Below, in pieces: positions 19,401-27,940 of a stretch of DNA of 64,000 nt (positions are counted from its first letter, which is position 1; every line of letters begins with the position of its first letter). Location: assembly GCF_050410775.1 (NCBI RefSeq), contig NZ_CP191229.1. The stretch is one strand, 5' to 3'. The notes under the pieces were generated by a model that saw only the letters and a program-made list of their open reading frames with translations, made no database searches and was not told the origin of the DNA. Position numbers and translations under genes: made by a program. Origin of the DNA: Erwinia sp050410775. GTDB taxonomy: Bacteria; Pseudomonadota; Gammaproteobacteria; Enterobacterales; Enterobacteriaceae.

Positions 19401-19842
19401 CGTTCAGCCACTCCGGGCGGTAGACCAGATACTGGTCATAAAGATCGGCCACGCGGGACGCCAGCTGGAAGAGTTTGCGGCTGTCGCCATCATCGGTCAG
19501 ATAGTGCCGTAACATGGCGAATTCGGGATGCGTGAGCATCTCAGGCAGAATCGCCATCAGCTTCCAGCTCATGCTGGCTTTACTGAAGGCGCTTTCTTTC
19601 GGAATATCGGGCAGTACGCGAACAAACATATCCCAGATAAAGCTCGCCGGCAGCGGAAATTCGATATTGGCGGCAATGCCAAACTGCGCAGCCAGAGACA
19701 TCTGTAACCATTGCGCCATGCCGGGACTTTGCACCAGCACGACCTCCGACTGGAACGGATCGCGCAGCGGCTGGTTTTCAATTTGCCAGGCCGCCAGCGT
19801 TTTCAGCAAATCCAGCTGGTTTGAATGGTATACCGTAAACAT
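16462..19842 (-). CDS. recC: Exodeoxyribonuclease V gamma subunit RecC
   Basis: The Chi-recognition and scaffold subunit of RecBCD, 1126 residues. I start it at the ATG at 19842 (MFTVYHSNQLDLLK), because this matches the E. coli N-terminus and has AAGGAG eight bases upstream. A longer reading frame adds 13 residues from an upstream ATG without homology. Conserved blocks include LVQSPGMAQWLQM, GIAANIEFPLPASF and LLGMNDGVYPR. It follows the ppd genes by 85 bp and probably shares their mRNA. Confidence 0.96.
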   Translation of the reverse strand: MFTVYHSNQLDLLKTLAAWQIENQPLRDPFQSEVVLVQSPGMAQWLQMSLAAQFGIAANIEFPLPASFIWDMFVRVLPDIPKESAFSKASMSWKLMAILPEMLTHPEFAMLRHYLTDDGDSRKLFQLASRVADLYDQYLVYRPEWLNAWGKGDSIDGLGEAQQWQAPLWAALVAYTRELGQPEWHRANLYARFISTLANSAARPPGLPDRVFICGISALPPVYLQALQALGRHIDIHLLFTNPCRHYWGDIQDYAFLAKLQNRRRHHFEHKRESGLFRQDDAASLFNDAGEQELSNPLLASWGKLGRDNLFLLAQMESREIDAFVDIEPVTLLQNIQRDLLELEDNAVIGLRAEEWQSSRHKRVLDPEDRSVSLHLCHSPQREVEVLQDRLLKIMENDPGISPRDIIVMVADIDAYTPFIQAVFGNAPGERYLPFAISDRRASQAHPALQAFLALLSLPDSRFPCEEVLALLEVPAVAERFMIDEEGLKRLRYWVGEAGIRWGLDDETVRNLDLPPTGQHTWHFGLTRMLLGYAMHSEAGDWQGVLPYDESSGLIAELAGNLAELLMRMRRWREQLSLARPLEAWLPLCRELLQDFFAGDADTEVALALIEEQWQQAINYGIQAGYQQAVPLSLLRDELASRLDQERISQRFLAGPINFCTLMPMRSIPFKIVCLLGMNDGVYPRTLPPLGFDLMSQQPKKGDRSRRDDDRYLFLEALNSAQQQLYISYIGRTIQDNSERFPSVLVSELVEYISQSFCLPEDRDRDVDSSARAVEAHLKHLHSRMPFAAENFTPEAEYRSYAAEWLPAAKASGVAHPPFMQPLPALAIEELNLDQLVRFWRHPVRAFFSQRLGVSFRLEETELPDAEPFTLDNLSRYQVNTLLLNTLIEGEPSEPLYARQRAAGNLPYGAYGELFWQEQLVEMSGLADQVREQRRDSASREINFSVGGIQLTGWLPQVQEDGLLRWRPGHLNYTDGLALWLEHLVYCALGGSGTSRMYGRKESQWRFPALGMEQAQGWLEHYVSGYLQGMSAPLLLLPKTGGAWLDASYDEKNGVLLRDESTQAKARIKMLLAWQGNYQIEGEGSDPYLARLFRKLDEEQMQEISRSAEAWLLPLRQMNDKSSDSD

Positions 19843-19927
19843 GTCTGCTCCTTCTTCTGGCGTTATGCCGCGCTCGCGCACACTTTACTCTCTCTCACCC
19901 GCGTTGCAAAACGGCGAACGCTCACAT

Positions 19928-20236
19928 TTACCGCGCCGCAGGCGCACAGCGTAACAGCGTCAGAACGGCGCTTCGCCCCGCCGGCCCGGTTGCCTGAGAG
20001 GCGAGCAGCTTACAGCCTGCGGGTCCGGGTTCCTCGCGCAGCGTACCGCGCCAGCCGGATGACAGCTCGCCTTCAAACCGCTGCCAGGCCTGACGCCAGG
20101 CTTCCCGCTGCTCTGCCTGAAGCTGAAAGCCTTTTCCCAGCGCCAGCTGATACTGCATCATCGCCGTCGCGCCGGTGGCAAACAGCAGCAGCGCCACCAG
20201 GGTTTCGGGCAGGCTGAATCCCCCCTGCCTATTCAT
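19928..20236 (-). CDS. ppdC: Prepilin-peptidase-dependent protein C (pseudopilin-like)
   Basis: 102 residues from the ATG at 20236. It has a type IV pilin-like leader MNRQGG followed by FSLPE and a hydrophobic helix (LVALLLFATGATAMMQYQ). Family members are thought to be minor pseudopilins. The start overlaps the ygdB stop codon by eight bases. An open frame extends 45 codons further upstream, but that part is the shadow of ygdB. The function is unknown. Confidence 0.85.
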   Translation of the reverse strand: MNRQGGFSLPETLVALLLFATGATAMMQYQLALGKGFQLQAEQREAWRQAWQRFEGELSSGWRGTLREEPGPAGCKLLASQATGPAGRSAVLTLLRCAPAAR

Positions 20237-20657
20237 CTCTGTTGCACCTTTCCGGCGGCGTAAGGGGACAAAAATCAATCCAGCCGTGGAGCGCCGGCGT
20301 CCGCGTTTTCGCTTTATCGTCTGCTTCCAGCCACTGATAGTGGGCCAGCGTTCCGGCACCGCTGTCCCCACTCAGGAGAGAGCGTTGCGCCGTTACGCTG
20401 TTCAGGCAGGCCCGCCAGCCATAGGGCAGGTCAGTTTTGCACTGCCAGCCCGGCTCCTGCCAGGACCAGTCTTGCCGCCTGCCCCAGGCGAGCGCGGACT
20501 CCGCCTGGCTGTACTGCCGGATAAACTGCCGCTCGTCGGCAACCAGCCTCAGCGAGGCATCAAGCTGCCGCCGCGTGGCATGCAGAAGCGCTGCCGACAT
20601 CGCCAGCAGCAGCAGCACGCCGATCAGCGCCCCGCCGCCCTGATGGTGAAGGTTCAC
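20229..20657 (-). CDS. ygdB: YgdB family protein (DUF2509)
   Basis: 142 residues, with one N-terminal hydrophobic helix (GGGALIGVLLLLAMSAALLH) much like that of a PilX-type minor pilin, then a small Cys-containing domain. It overlaps ppdB by four bases upstream and ppdC by eight bases downstream, so the four genes form a tight operon. Its function is not known; the company of three prepilin-like proteins suggests a part in a pseudopilus tip complex. Confidence 0.86.
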   Translation of the reverse strand: MNLHHQGGGALIGVLLLLAMSAALLHATRRQLDASLRLVADERQFIRQYSQAESALAWGRRQDWSWQEPGWQCKTDLPYGWRACLNSVTAQRSLLSGDSGAGTLAHYQWLEADDKAKTRTPALHGWIDFCPLTPPERCNRDE

Positions 20658-21205
20658 AGGTTCACCGCCGTTACCCGGCGCGTAAGGGTGACGGGAGAGA
20701 AAGTAAAGGCGCGGGCAATTCCTGTCAGAACCAGACGGAACTGATTCGCTTGCTGCACGATCTGAAAATCCTTAATCACGATTGTCGCCGGATCGTTCAG
20801 CTTCTCCCAGCCGCCGCCCTGACAATTATCCACGCCTCGCTGCGTCTCAAGACTCCCATCGCGCAGGCGAAAGCCATACTTTTCACTCTCTGCGGCCCCG
20901 GCGCCTTCCCATTTGCCGTTGCTGTTATCGTCCCAGCTGACCAGCAGGCAGGTTTCCGCCGTGCCGCGAAGCATGAGGCCCGTTCCTTCACAGGCGCCAT
21001 TGCAGTAACCGGCCCGCCGTACCGCTTTTTCCAGTATGCTCATTATCTGCTGCATCTCTTCATGAAGTTGAAATTGCATCAGGCTGCGGAGATTGTGCTG
21101 CTGTATCTGCGGCAGCATCCGCGCCGTACCCAGGAGCAGAATGCTGCCGATCGCCATGGCGACAAGCATTTCCACCAGGCTGAAACCGGCCTGTCTCACT
21201 GGCAA
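20654..21205 (-). CDS. ppdB: Prepilin-peptidase-dependent protein B (pseudopilin-like)
   Basis: 183 residues. A short leader MPVRQAG precedes the pilin-type FSLVEMLVAMAIGSILLL helix, with the conserved Glu five residues into the mature protein. It resembles PilW-type minor pilins. The start overlaps the ppdA stop codon by ten bases. Confidence 0.9.
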   Translation of the reverse strand: MPVRQAGFSLVEMLVAMAIGSILLLGTARMLPQIQQHNLRSLMQFQLHEEMQQIMSILEKAVRRAGYCNGACEGTGLMLRGTAETCLLVSWDDNSNGKWEGAGAAESEKYGFRLRDGSLETQRGVDNCQGGGWEKLNDPATIVIKDFQIVQQANQFRLVLTGIARAFTFSPVTLTRRVTAVNL

Positions 21206-21657
21206 AGCGCTTTTTCAGGCCGGCAAATCCGCACCCTTCCCCGGGAGGAGATAAGAATATGCCGCTCGCCCGCCTGCCCGGCAATAATGACCCGGCCCGG
21301 TTTCGCCACGCTGCGACGACCATAAAATCCGGTCTCTGGCGTCAGCGACAGTAGCTGAATGCCGCCGCCCGGTCCGCGAAAGGAGAGCCGGTTTTTGGGA
21401 TCGCAACCCTGTGTGACCGGCCCGCTGCCCAGGCAGCCCGCACCGCCGGGCAGTAACCAGAGCGGGCGCGGCACGTTGTGCCAGTTTGCCTCACTTCTGA
21501 GCCGCATCAGGAACAGCTGAACCTGACGGGCAGTGTCGTTCAGCCGCTGCTGCTGCTGCCAGCGCTGCCAGCCGCTCACGGCAGAGGCAGACAGAATTCC
21601 GGCAATCACCATCACAATAAGGACCTCCCCCAGCGTAAAACCCTGCATCTTTTTCAT
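21196..21657 (-). CDS. ppdA: Prepilin-peptidase-dependent protein A (pseudopilin-like)
   Basis: 153 residues from the ATG at 21657 (MKKMQG, then FTLGEVLIVMVIAG). The frame is open for a further 110 codons upstream, but that part has no pilin leader, runs into the thyA 3' end and is rejected. The protein is GspH/FimT-like, with the N-terminal methylation-type motif and one hydrophobic helix. First gene of the ppdA-ppdB-ygdB-ppdC-recC row. Confidence 0.9.
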   Translation of the reverse strand: MKKMQGFTLGEVLIVMVIAGILSASAVSGWQRWQQQQRLNDTARQVQLFLMRLRSEANWHNVPRPLWLLPGGAGCLGSGPVTQGCDPKNRLSFRGPGGGIQLLSLTPETGFYGRRSVAKPGRVIIAGQAGERHILISSRGRVRICRPEKALCQ

Positions 21658-21910
21658 CACTGCACTTTCCCGCATTGCCCGGATAGCGTCCATCGGTGAA
21701 AACGAGAGCTGCGCACAGTCTTCAGATAAAGCGGATGCGCTTAGCGGACTGGGCAAAAAATTTGCGGACTGATACGCAAAGAGCAGTGAGCGTTTTGCGC
21801 AGACAAGAGCCGTTTTTAGCGACCGGAGAGGAAAACGGGCGGGAAAGAAACGTGGGTAGCGGAGAAAACGCAGAAAAGCGGGAGCGGAATGTTTCCGCTC
21901 CCGGTAAGGA

Positions 21911-22705
21911 TCAGATAGCAACCGGCGCTTTGATAGGCGGGTGCGGATCGTAACCTTCAATGTCGAAATCATCAAAACGATAGTCAAACAGCGAAGCGGG
22001 TTTACGCTTGATCACCAGCTTCGGCAACGGACGGGGTTCACGCGTCAGCTGAAGGTTGGTCTGTTCAAGGTGGTTGCTGTAGAGATGCGTATCACCGCCG
22101 GTCCAGACAAAATCGCCCACTTCCAGGTCGCACTGCTGCGCCATCATATGCACCAGCAGCGCATAGCTGGCAATATTAAACGGCAGGCCGAGAAACACGT
22201 CGCACGAGCGCTGATAAAGCTGGCAGGAAAGCTTTCCCTGCGCCACATAGAACTGGAAGAAGGCGTGACAGGGTGCCAGCGCCATTTGATCAAGTTCGCC
22301 CACGTTCCAGGCGGAGACGATAATACGGCGTGAATCCGGATCGGTTTTCAGCTGCTGGAGCACCTTTGCCAGCTGATCGATCTGCTGGCCATCCGGCGCG
22401 CCCCAGCTGCGCCACTGCTTGCCGTAGACCGGGCCGAGATCGCCGTTTTCGTCGGCCCACTCGTCCCAGATTGTCACTTTATTTTCTTTCAGGTAGGCGG
22501 TGTTGGTATCCCCATTCAAAAACCACAGCAGCTCATGGATAATCGAGCGAAGGTGGCATTTTTTGGTGGTGACCAGCGGGAAGCCTTCCTGCAAATTGAA
22601 ACGCATCTGATGACCAAAAATCGACAGCGTACCCGTTCCGGTACGGTCATTTTTCGGCGTGCCCTCATTGAGCACTTTCTGCATTAGTTCCAGATACTGT
22701 TTCAT
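21911..22705 (-). CDS. thyA: Thymidylate synthase
   Basis: 264 residues, identical in length to the E. coli enzyme. It methylates dUMP to dTMP with methylene-tetrahydrofolate. The catalytic cysteine is Cys146 in LAPCHAFFQF. The ATG overlaps the lgt stop codon by four bases and has GAGG upstream, so it is co-translated with lgt. A 253-bp gap without a gene separates it from ppdA. Confidence 0.98.
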   Translation of the reverse strand: MKQYLELMQKVLNEGTPKNDRTGTGTLSIFGHQMRFNLQEGFPLVTTKKCHLRSIIHELLWFLNGDTNTAYLKENKVTIWDEWADENGDLGPVYGKQWRSWGAPDGQQIDQLAKVLQQLKTDPDSRRIIVSAWNVGELDQMALAPCHAFFQFYVAQGKLSCQLYQRSCDVFLGLPFNIASYALLVHMMAQQCDLEVGDFVWTGGDTHLYSNHLEQTNLQLTREPRPLPKLVIKRKPASLFDYRFDDFDIEGYDPHPPIKAPVAI

Positions 22706-23583
22706 TTTTCCTCACGTAGTTGCTGCACGGAACGGCGGCGATAAGCCCAAATCATCATAATGACGCCCGCGATAATCATCGGCGTCGAAAGAATTTGCCC
22801 CATGCTGATAAAGTTGTCGAACAGGCCCAGCTGCGCATCCGGCTGACGGAAATATTCGACGATAAAGCGAAACACGCCATAGCCGATCAGGAATAAACCT
22901 GAAACCGCGCCCATCGGACGATTTTTGCGGATAAAGATATTCAGAATAATAAACAGCACGATCCCTTCCAGCAGCAGTTCATAGAGCTGGGACGGGTGGC
23001 GCGGCAGCACGCCATAGGTGGCGAGCAGCGACTGCCATTCAGGATGGGTAGCCACCAGCGCGACGTCTTCGCTGCGCGAGCTTGGGAAGAGCATCGCCCA
23101 GGACACATCGGGCGCCACACGGCCCCAGAGTTCACCATTGATGAAATTCCCGAGACGTCCTGCGCCCAGCCCGAACGGGATCAGCGGCGCAATAAAATCC
23201 GCCACCTGGAAGAAGTGGCGTTTGGTTCGCCGGGCAAACCACAGCATCACGCAGATCACCCCAATCAGGCCGCCGTGGAACGACATGCCGCCGTCCCACA
23301 CCTTAAACAGATAGAGCGGGTTATCCAGAAACAGCGGGAAGTTATAAAAAAGCACGTAGCCGATACGGCCACCAAGGAAAACGCCGAGGAAGCCCGCATA
23401 AAGCAGGTTCTCAACTTCGTCTTTTTTCCAGCCGCTGCCCGGTTTATTGGCGCGGCGTACGGCAAGCCACATGGCAAAAAGGAAACCGACCAGATACATC
23501 AGGCCGTACCAGTGCAGAGCGATCGGCCCGATGGAAAAAATCACCGGATCAAACTGAGGAAAAGCCAGATAGCCGTTAGTCAT
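22702..23583 (-). CDS. lgt: Phosphatidylglycerol-prolipoprotein diacylglyceryl transferase
   Basis: A 293-residue inner-membrane enzyme that attaches diacylglycerol to the lipobox cysteine of prolipoproteins, such as YgdI, YgdR and MltA in this window. It has about seven membrane helices and the family signature GRLGNFINGELWGR. A conserved HGGLIG lies in the middle. AAGGGTG precedes the ATG. It overlaps thyA, as in E. coli. Confidence 0.97.
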   Translation of the reverse strand: MTNGYLAFPQFDPVIFSIGPIALHWYGLMYLVGFLFAMWLAVRRANKPGSGWKKDEVENLLYAGFLGVFLGGRIGYVLFYNFPLFLDNPLYLFKVWDGGMSFHGGLIGVICVMLWFARRTKRHFFQVADFIAPLIPFGLGAGRLGNFINGELWGRVAPDVSWAMLFPSSRSEDVALVATHPEWQSLLATYGVLPRHPSQLYELLLEGIVLFIILNIFIRKNRPMGAVSGLFLIGYGVFRFIVEYFRQPDAQLGLFDNFISMGQILSTPMIIAGVIMMIWAYRRRSVQQLREEK

Positions 23584-23724
23584 CTTTCACCCTTTATTAC
23601 GTCTGTCCTGACTTGCAGGCGACAAGGAGTTAACCAGTGCGCGCAGGGCGCTGCATTAAGCCGCGCATGATAGCACAGCCGGAATTAGGGTAGTTTGCCG
23701 GAACTGTAAACTTTATTAATCGGC

Positions 23725-25974
23725 TTAGCGGCCGCCGCGAATCAGGCCGCCGAGCCCGCGCTGCTCCATAAAGAGCGCCACCCGCTGCCGGACTTCCACG
23801 GCCAGTTCAGCCTCAAGGCTCTGTTCCGTCAGCTTTTGCGCCTCTTCATAATCGAGGTGATTAAGCAGATACTTCACCCTCGCCACGTTACGTCCGTTCA
23901 TGCTGAGATGATGGAAGCCCAGGCCAATAAGCAGCGGCACGCACATGGGGTCGCCCGCCATTTCGCCGCAAAGGCAGAGCTCAACGCCTGCCCGCTCCGC
24001 TTCCTGCGCAATCATTTGCAGCGCGCGCAGCACCGAAGGGTGCAGGCTGTCATAGAGGCTGGCTACCCGCGTGTTGTTGCGATCGACCGCGAGCAGATAC
24101 TGAGTCAGATCGTTGGTGCCGACGGAGATAAAATCGACCCGCTGCGCCAGATGGCCCATCATAAAGATCATCGACGGCACTTCGATCATCACGCCGATGC
24201 GCGGTCTGGGTATGGCATATCCCAGCATCTCCTCAACCTCAAGCGCGGCGCGATCGATCAGCCGTTTAGCTTCATCGATCTCCTCAATTCCGGTGATCAT
24301 CGGCAGCAGAATACTGAGGTTATTGCTGGCAACGTTGGCGCGAAGCATCGCCCTGAGCTGGACCAGAAATATCTCCGGCTGATCCAGCGTCAGGCGAATC
24401 CCGCGCCAGCCAAGGCAGGGGTTCTCTTCACTGATGGGCATATAGGGCAGCTGCTTATCGGCGCCGATATCCAGCGTGCGCAGCGTGACCGGCTTATCCA
24501 GAAACAGCTGAAGCATCCCCTGATACTGGGCGACCTGCTCCTCTTCTGAAGGGAAGCCGTTCTGCAACATAAAGGGAATTTCCGTGCGGTAAAGCCCGAC
24601 GCCGTCCACCCGGCTCCCCAGCGTTTTTTCATGCTCCGCGCTCAGACCGGCGTTAAGCATCACCTTCACCGGCTGACCGCTGCTCAGCCGCGCCGGGCGA
24701 TCCACCACGTCTTCAGCCAGCTTGCTCAGCTCATTCTCTTCGCTGATCAGCCGCTGATATTCCTGCACCAGAACGGGCTCGGGATCGACCAGCAGCTCAC
24801 CGCGGTAGCCGTCAACGATCAGCAGATGGCCGTTCAGCAGTTCGGGCTGAATATCCGCGCCCATGACGGTCGGGATGCCCATTGCCCTGACCATGATAGC
24901 CGCATGGGAATTGGAGGCGCCGTCTCTGACCACCACGCCGGCGAGGCGATCGTGCGGCAGCTCGGCCAGCGTCGTGGCCGTCAGCTCATCCGCCACCAGC
25001 ACGAAGCGTTCCGGCCAGGTGTTGGTGCCCTGGATGGTGTCATCAAGGTGAAAAACCAGCCGCTGCCCCAGCACGCGCAAATCGCCCGCGCGTTCGCGCA
25101 GATAGCTGTCCTGCAGGCTGGCAAACTGGGCGGCAAATTTCTCAATGACTTTCTTCACCGCCCACTCGGCTACCGATCCGGCGTCAATCTCCGCATAGAG
25201 ATCTTTTTTCAGCCGGGCGTCGCTGAGAAGGTGTGAATAAAGGTCGAAGATCGCCGCGCTCTCTTTATGCACGCTGGCGGTGAAGCGCTTACTGTAGCGA
25301 CGAAACTCGCTGGAGGCTTCATCCATCGCCAGCGAGAGGCGTTCACGTTCGCGTTGGGTATCCAGCGTGGAAGCGGCAAAGATATTATCGAGCGACGGCT
25401 GGGTGATATCGACCCAGCCGGGTGCCACCGCCACGCCGGGAGCCGCAGCAATCGCCCTGACGCGCGTTTGCCGGTATTGCCCGAACAGCGCGTTAAGCTG
25501 CGACTGGGAGAGAATAGCCGCCATCTGCGTGGCGAGCGTAACCAGGAAAGATTCTTCACTTTCATCAAACTGCCGGTGCTCGCGCTGCTGCACGACCAGC
25601 ACGCCAAGCAGCTGGCGACGGCTGATGATCGGCACGCCGAGAAACGAGCGGAAACGCTCTTCTTTTACGGAAGGAATATATTTGAAGCTGGGATGACTCT
25701 GCGCATCCGCCAGGTTGATCGGCTCGGCCAGCCGTCCCACCAGCCCGACGATCCCTTCGTCAAAGGCCAGCGCGACGGTGCGTCCACGCGGCTTTTTCAG
25801 CCCGCGTGTCGCCATCAGGTAATAGCAGCGGCGATCGTGATCGGCAAGGTAGACCGAACAGACTTCGGTATCCATCGCCAGGCAAATTTCATTGACCAGG
25901 ATATCGAGCGCTTCGGTAAGCCGGGGGGCGCCGGCCACTTTCTCAACTATTTCGCGCAGCTGTGTCAGCATCAT
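23725..25974 (-). CDS. ptsP: Phosphoenolpyruvate-protein phosphotransferase PtsP (EI-Ntr)
   Basis: The first enzyme of the nitrogen PTS: it takes phosphate from PEP and passes it to NPr. It has 749 residues, with a GAF sensor domain (about 1-165) and a full enzyme I module. The phosphorylated histidine is His357 in GASNSHAAIMVRAMG. The PEP-binding LCGEMAGDP motif lies near the C-terminus. The start may be the second of two adjacent ATG codons (25971). It follows rppH by nine bases. Confidence 0.97.
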   Translation of the reverse strand: MMLTQLREIVEKVAGAPRLTEALDILVNEICLAMDTEVCSVYLADHDRRCYYLMATRGLKKPRGRTVALAFDEGIVGLVGRLAEPINLADAQSHPSFKYIPSVKEERFRSFLGVPIISRRQLLGVLVVQQREHRQFDESEESFLVTLATQMAAILSQSQLNALFGQYRQTRVRAIAAAPGVAVAPGWVDITQPSLDNIFAASTLDTQRERERLSLAMDEASSEFRRYSKRFTASVHKESAAIFDLYSHLLSDARLKKDLYAEIDAGSVAEWAVKKVIEKFAAQFASLQDSYLRERAGDLRVLGQRLVFHLDDTIQGTNTWPERFVLVADELTATTLAELPHDRLAGVVVRDGASNSHAAIMVRAMGIPTVMGADIQPELLNGHLLIVDGYRGELLVDPEPVLVQEYQRLISEENELSKLAEDVVDRPARLSSGQPVKVMLNAGLSAEHEKTLGSRVDGVGLYRTEIPFMLQNGFPSEEEQVAQYQGMLQLFLDKPVTLRTLDIGADKQLPYMPISEENPCLGWRGIRLTLDQPEIFLVQLRAMLRANVASNNLSILLPMITGIEEIDEAKRLIDRAALEVEEMLGYAIPRPRIGVMIEVPSMIFMMGHLAQRVDFISVGTNDLTQYLLAVDRNNTRVASLYDSLHPSVLRALQMIAQEAERAGVELCLCGEMAGDPMCVPLLIGLGFHHLSMNGRNVARVKYLLNHLDYEEAQKLTEQSLEAELAVEVRQRVALFMEQRGLGGLIRGGR

Positions 25975-25983
25975 CTATATGGC

Positions 25984-26508
25984 TTAACCTCGCTTCCGGC
26001 GCCAGGGGGCATTTCGCTGTACGGTATTCTCCTGTAGCGGCATTACCACGCTGGCAAACTCCTTCATCACCCGGCGGTAGACGTCCCGTTTAAAGGAAAC
26101 CACCTGGCGCACCGGATACCAGAAGCTCACCCAGCGCCACCCGTCGAACTCCGGAGTGCTGCTGGTTTGCATATTGATATCCGCGTCATTGCACATTAAC
26201 TGCAGAAGAAACCACTTCTGTTTCTGGCCGATACAGACCGGCTTTGTGTCCCAACGCACCAAACGTTTTGGCAATTTATATCGTAACCAGTTTCGGGTAG
26301 AGGCAAGAATGCGGACGTCCTTGCGGTGCAACCCCACTTCCTCAAAGAGTTCGCGGTACATCGCCTGTTCCGCCGTTTCCCCGGGATTGATGCCTCCCTG
26401 CGGGAACTGCCAGGAGTGCTGACCAAAACGTCTGGCCCACAATACCTGTCCCTGCCTGTTACAAATTACGATACCAACATTCGGGCGGTAGCCATCATCA
26501 TCGATCAC
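25984..26508 (-). CDS. rppH: RNA pyrophosphohydrolase RppH
   Basis: 174 residues. RppH removes phosphate from the 5' triphosphate end of mRNA and so starts RNase E-dependent decay. The complete Nudix box runs from GGINPGETAEQA to REL-FEEVGL (GX5EX7REUXEEXGU pattern). It is the first gene of the rppH-ptsP pair, and the 685-bp gene-free stretch with DnaA boxes lies upstream. Confidence 0.97.
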   Translation of the reverse strand: MIDDDGYRPNVGIVICNRQGQVLWARRFGQHSWQFPQGGINPGETAEQAMYRELFEEVGLHRKDVRILASTRNWLRYKLPKRLVRWDTKPVCIGQKQKWFLLQLMCNDADINMQTSSTPEFDGWRWVSFWYPVRQVVSFKRDVYRRVMKEFASVVMPLQENTVQRNAPWRRKRG

Positions 26509-26663
26509 TGGACTACCTCAAACTAAAAACTCGGATGTTCTGATTGTTTCACACTCCTTACAGGCGGTAAACCACTGGTTTCTCCCCTTATCCCTCCCCT
26601 GTTACGGGATAACTTAGCTCAAAAGCCAAAGTTATAAACAGAAGAGGGGCAAGTTTGCCGATC

Positions 26664-27002
26664 TTATTCACGTTTTCTGTGGATAGCTTTGTGCAGAACC
26701 CGGTTAACAGATGGGGAAAACTTTCTTAACGCGCCAATACCGGCCGGCCGGCCATTTATTTAAGTTATTATAAATAATAGAAATTATCGGGTTATCCCGC
26801 GAATTTATTACGCGTTCATTCTGCTGTCATAACGGCCAGATCCGCAGGTGGCGAAAGATCCACCACCCGGCAATTTATCCACAGCATATGCCGCTTAGTT
26901 GTGCACTTAAGGGTGAAAAAGCGAGAAAAGTCGTGCCGTCAAGGCTGTAAATCGAAACAGTGTTCACTCTGAAAAGCAGTTATCCCATTTTTCTGTGGAT
27001 AA
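26664..27002. other. DARS2-like cluster of DnaA boxes between rppH and mutH
   Basis: The 685 bases between rppH and mutH contain no gene. In E. coli this gap holds DARS2, a site that regenerates ATP-DnaA. Here I see three clustered boxes near the rppH end: TTATTCACG (26664-26672, plus), TGTGGATAG (26678-26686, minus strand box) and TGTGCAGAA (26690-26698, minus), each one base off the consensus TTATNCACA. Two perfect boxes lie further away: TTATCCACA (26875-26883, plus) and TGTGGATAA (26994-27002, minus). An AT-rich stretch lies at 26754-26790. DARS2 needs IHF and Fis sites, but I could not identify them by eye. The compact trio with two facing boxes would be the core. Confidence 0.8.
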
Positions 27003-27193
27003 CAGGGTGTAAGATCCTGTTCATTGTCGGTGTCTAACCGGGCATAACCTGAAGCGTACTGAGAACCTCCGGCAACACAGGGAAAAAAACGCATGATTTA
27101 TCATGCTATTATTGCCCTTTGTTCCCGTCAGCGATCTTATGACAGACAGGGGAAAACAAGTGTGGTTATTTTTTGTACAGTGTGGGTAAAAAT

Positions 27194-27880
27194 ATGATCC
27201 AGGCTTTTCTGCCGGTGCCACCACCGGAAAACGAGGCCCGGCTGCTGGAGCGGGCCAGCCAGCTTGCAGGCTATACGCTGGGGGAGCTCGCGCTGCGTGC
27301 CCACCTTCCCATCCCCAGGGATCTGAAGCGGGATAAAGGGTGGGTGGGTATGTTGCTTGAGCTCTACCTGGGTGCCAGCGCGGGCAGCAAGCCGGAACAG
27401 GATTTTGCCGAGATCGGCGTTGAGCTGAAAACGATCCCGATTGATGCGCAAGGCCGCCCGCTGGAAACCACCTTCGTCTGCGTTGCCCCGCTGACCGGCA
27501 ACAGCGGGGTTGTCTGGGAAACCAGCCATGTGCGCCACAAGCTGGCGCGCGTCCTGTGGGTGCCGGTGGAAGGAGAAAGACAAATCCCGCTGGCTCAGCG
27601 CCGGGTTGGCGCGCCGCTGCTCTGGAGTCCCGATGCAGAAGAAGAAAGCCTGCTGCGCCGGGACTGGGAAGAGCTGATGGATATGATTGTGCTGGGCCAG
27701 GTCGACCAGATCACCGCCCGTCATGGCGAAGTGCTGCAAATACGCCCTAAAGCCGCCAATAGTCGTGCGCTGACCGAAGGTATAGGCAAAGACGGCCAGC
27801 CGGTGATGACGCTGCCACGCGGTTTTTACCTTAAGAAGACGTTTACCGGCCCGCTGCTGGCGCGCCATTTTCTGCTGTAA
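27194..27880 (+). CDS. mutH: DNA mismatch repair endonuclease MutH
   Basis: 228 residues from the ATG at 27194. It nicks the unmethylated strand at hemimethylated GATC sites after activation by MutS and MutL. The type II nuclease triad is visible in DFAEIGVELKT (Asp, then Glu-x-Lys). A TTG seven codons upstream is possible, but the ATG gives the length of the E. coli protein (229). It stands after the DnaA-box region and before ygdQ. Confidence 0.96.
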   Translation: MIQAFLPVPPPENEARLLERASQLAGYTLGELALRAHLPIPRDLKRDKGWVGMLLELYLGASAGSKPEQDFAEIGVELKTIPIDAQGRPLETTFVCVAPLTGNSGVVWETSHVRHKLARVLWVPVEGERQIPLAQRRVGAPLLWSPDAEEESLLRRDWEELMDMIVLGQVDQITARHGEVLQIRPKAANSRALTEGIGKDGQPVMTLPRGFYLKKTFTGPLLARHFLL

Positions 27881-27940
27881 GCCCTGCGCTGATTGACGGT
27901 GGGTTATACTTTTTTTATTTTTTCAGGATACAGGGTTTAT

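Noticed and set aside
21658..21987. Upstream extension of ppdA by 110 codons
   Set aside because: The extension overlaps the end of thyA and puts the pilin leader in the middle of the protein, which is not workable for prepilin peptidase.
27091..27106. Palindrome GCATGATTTATCATGC before mutH as a regulator site
   Set aside because: No known regulator site recognised and no second copy seen; it could be chance in AT-rich promoter DNA.
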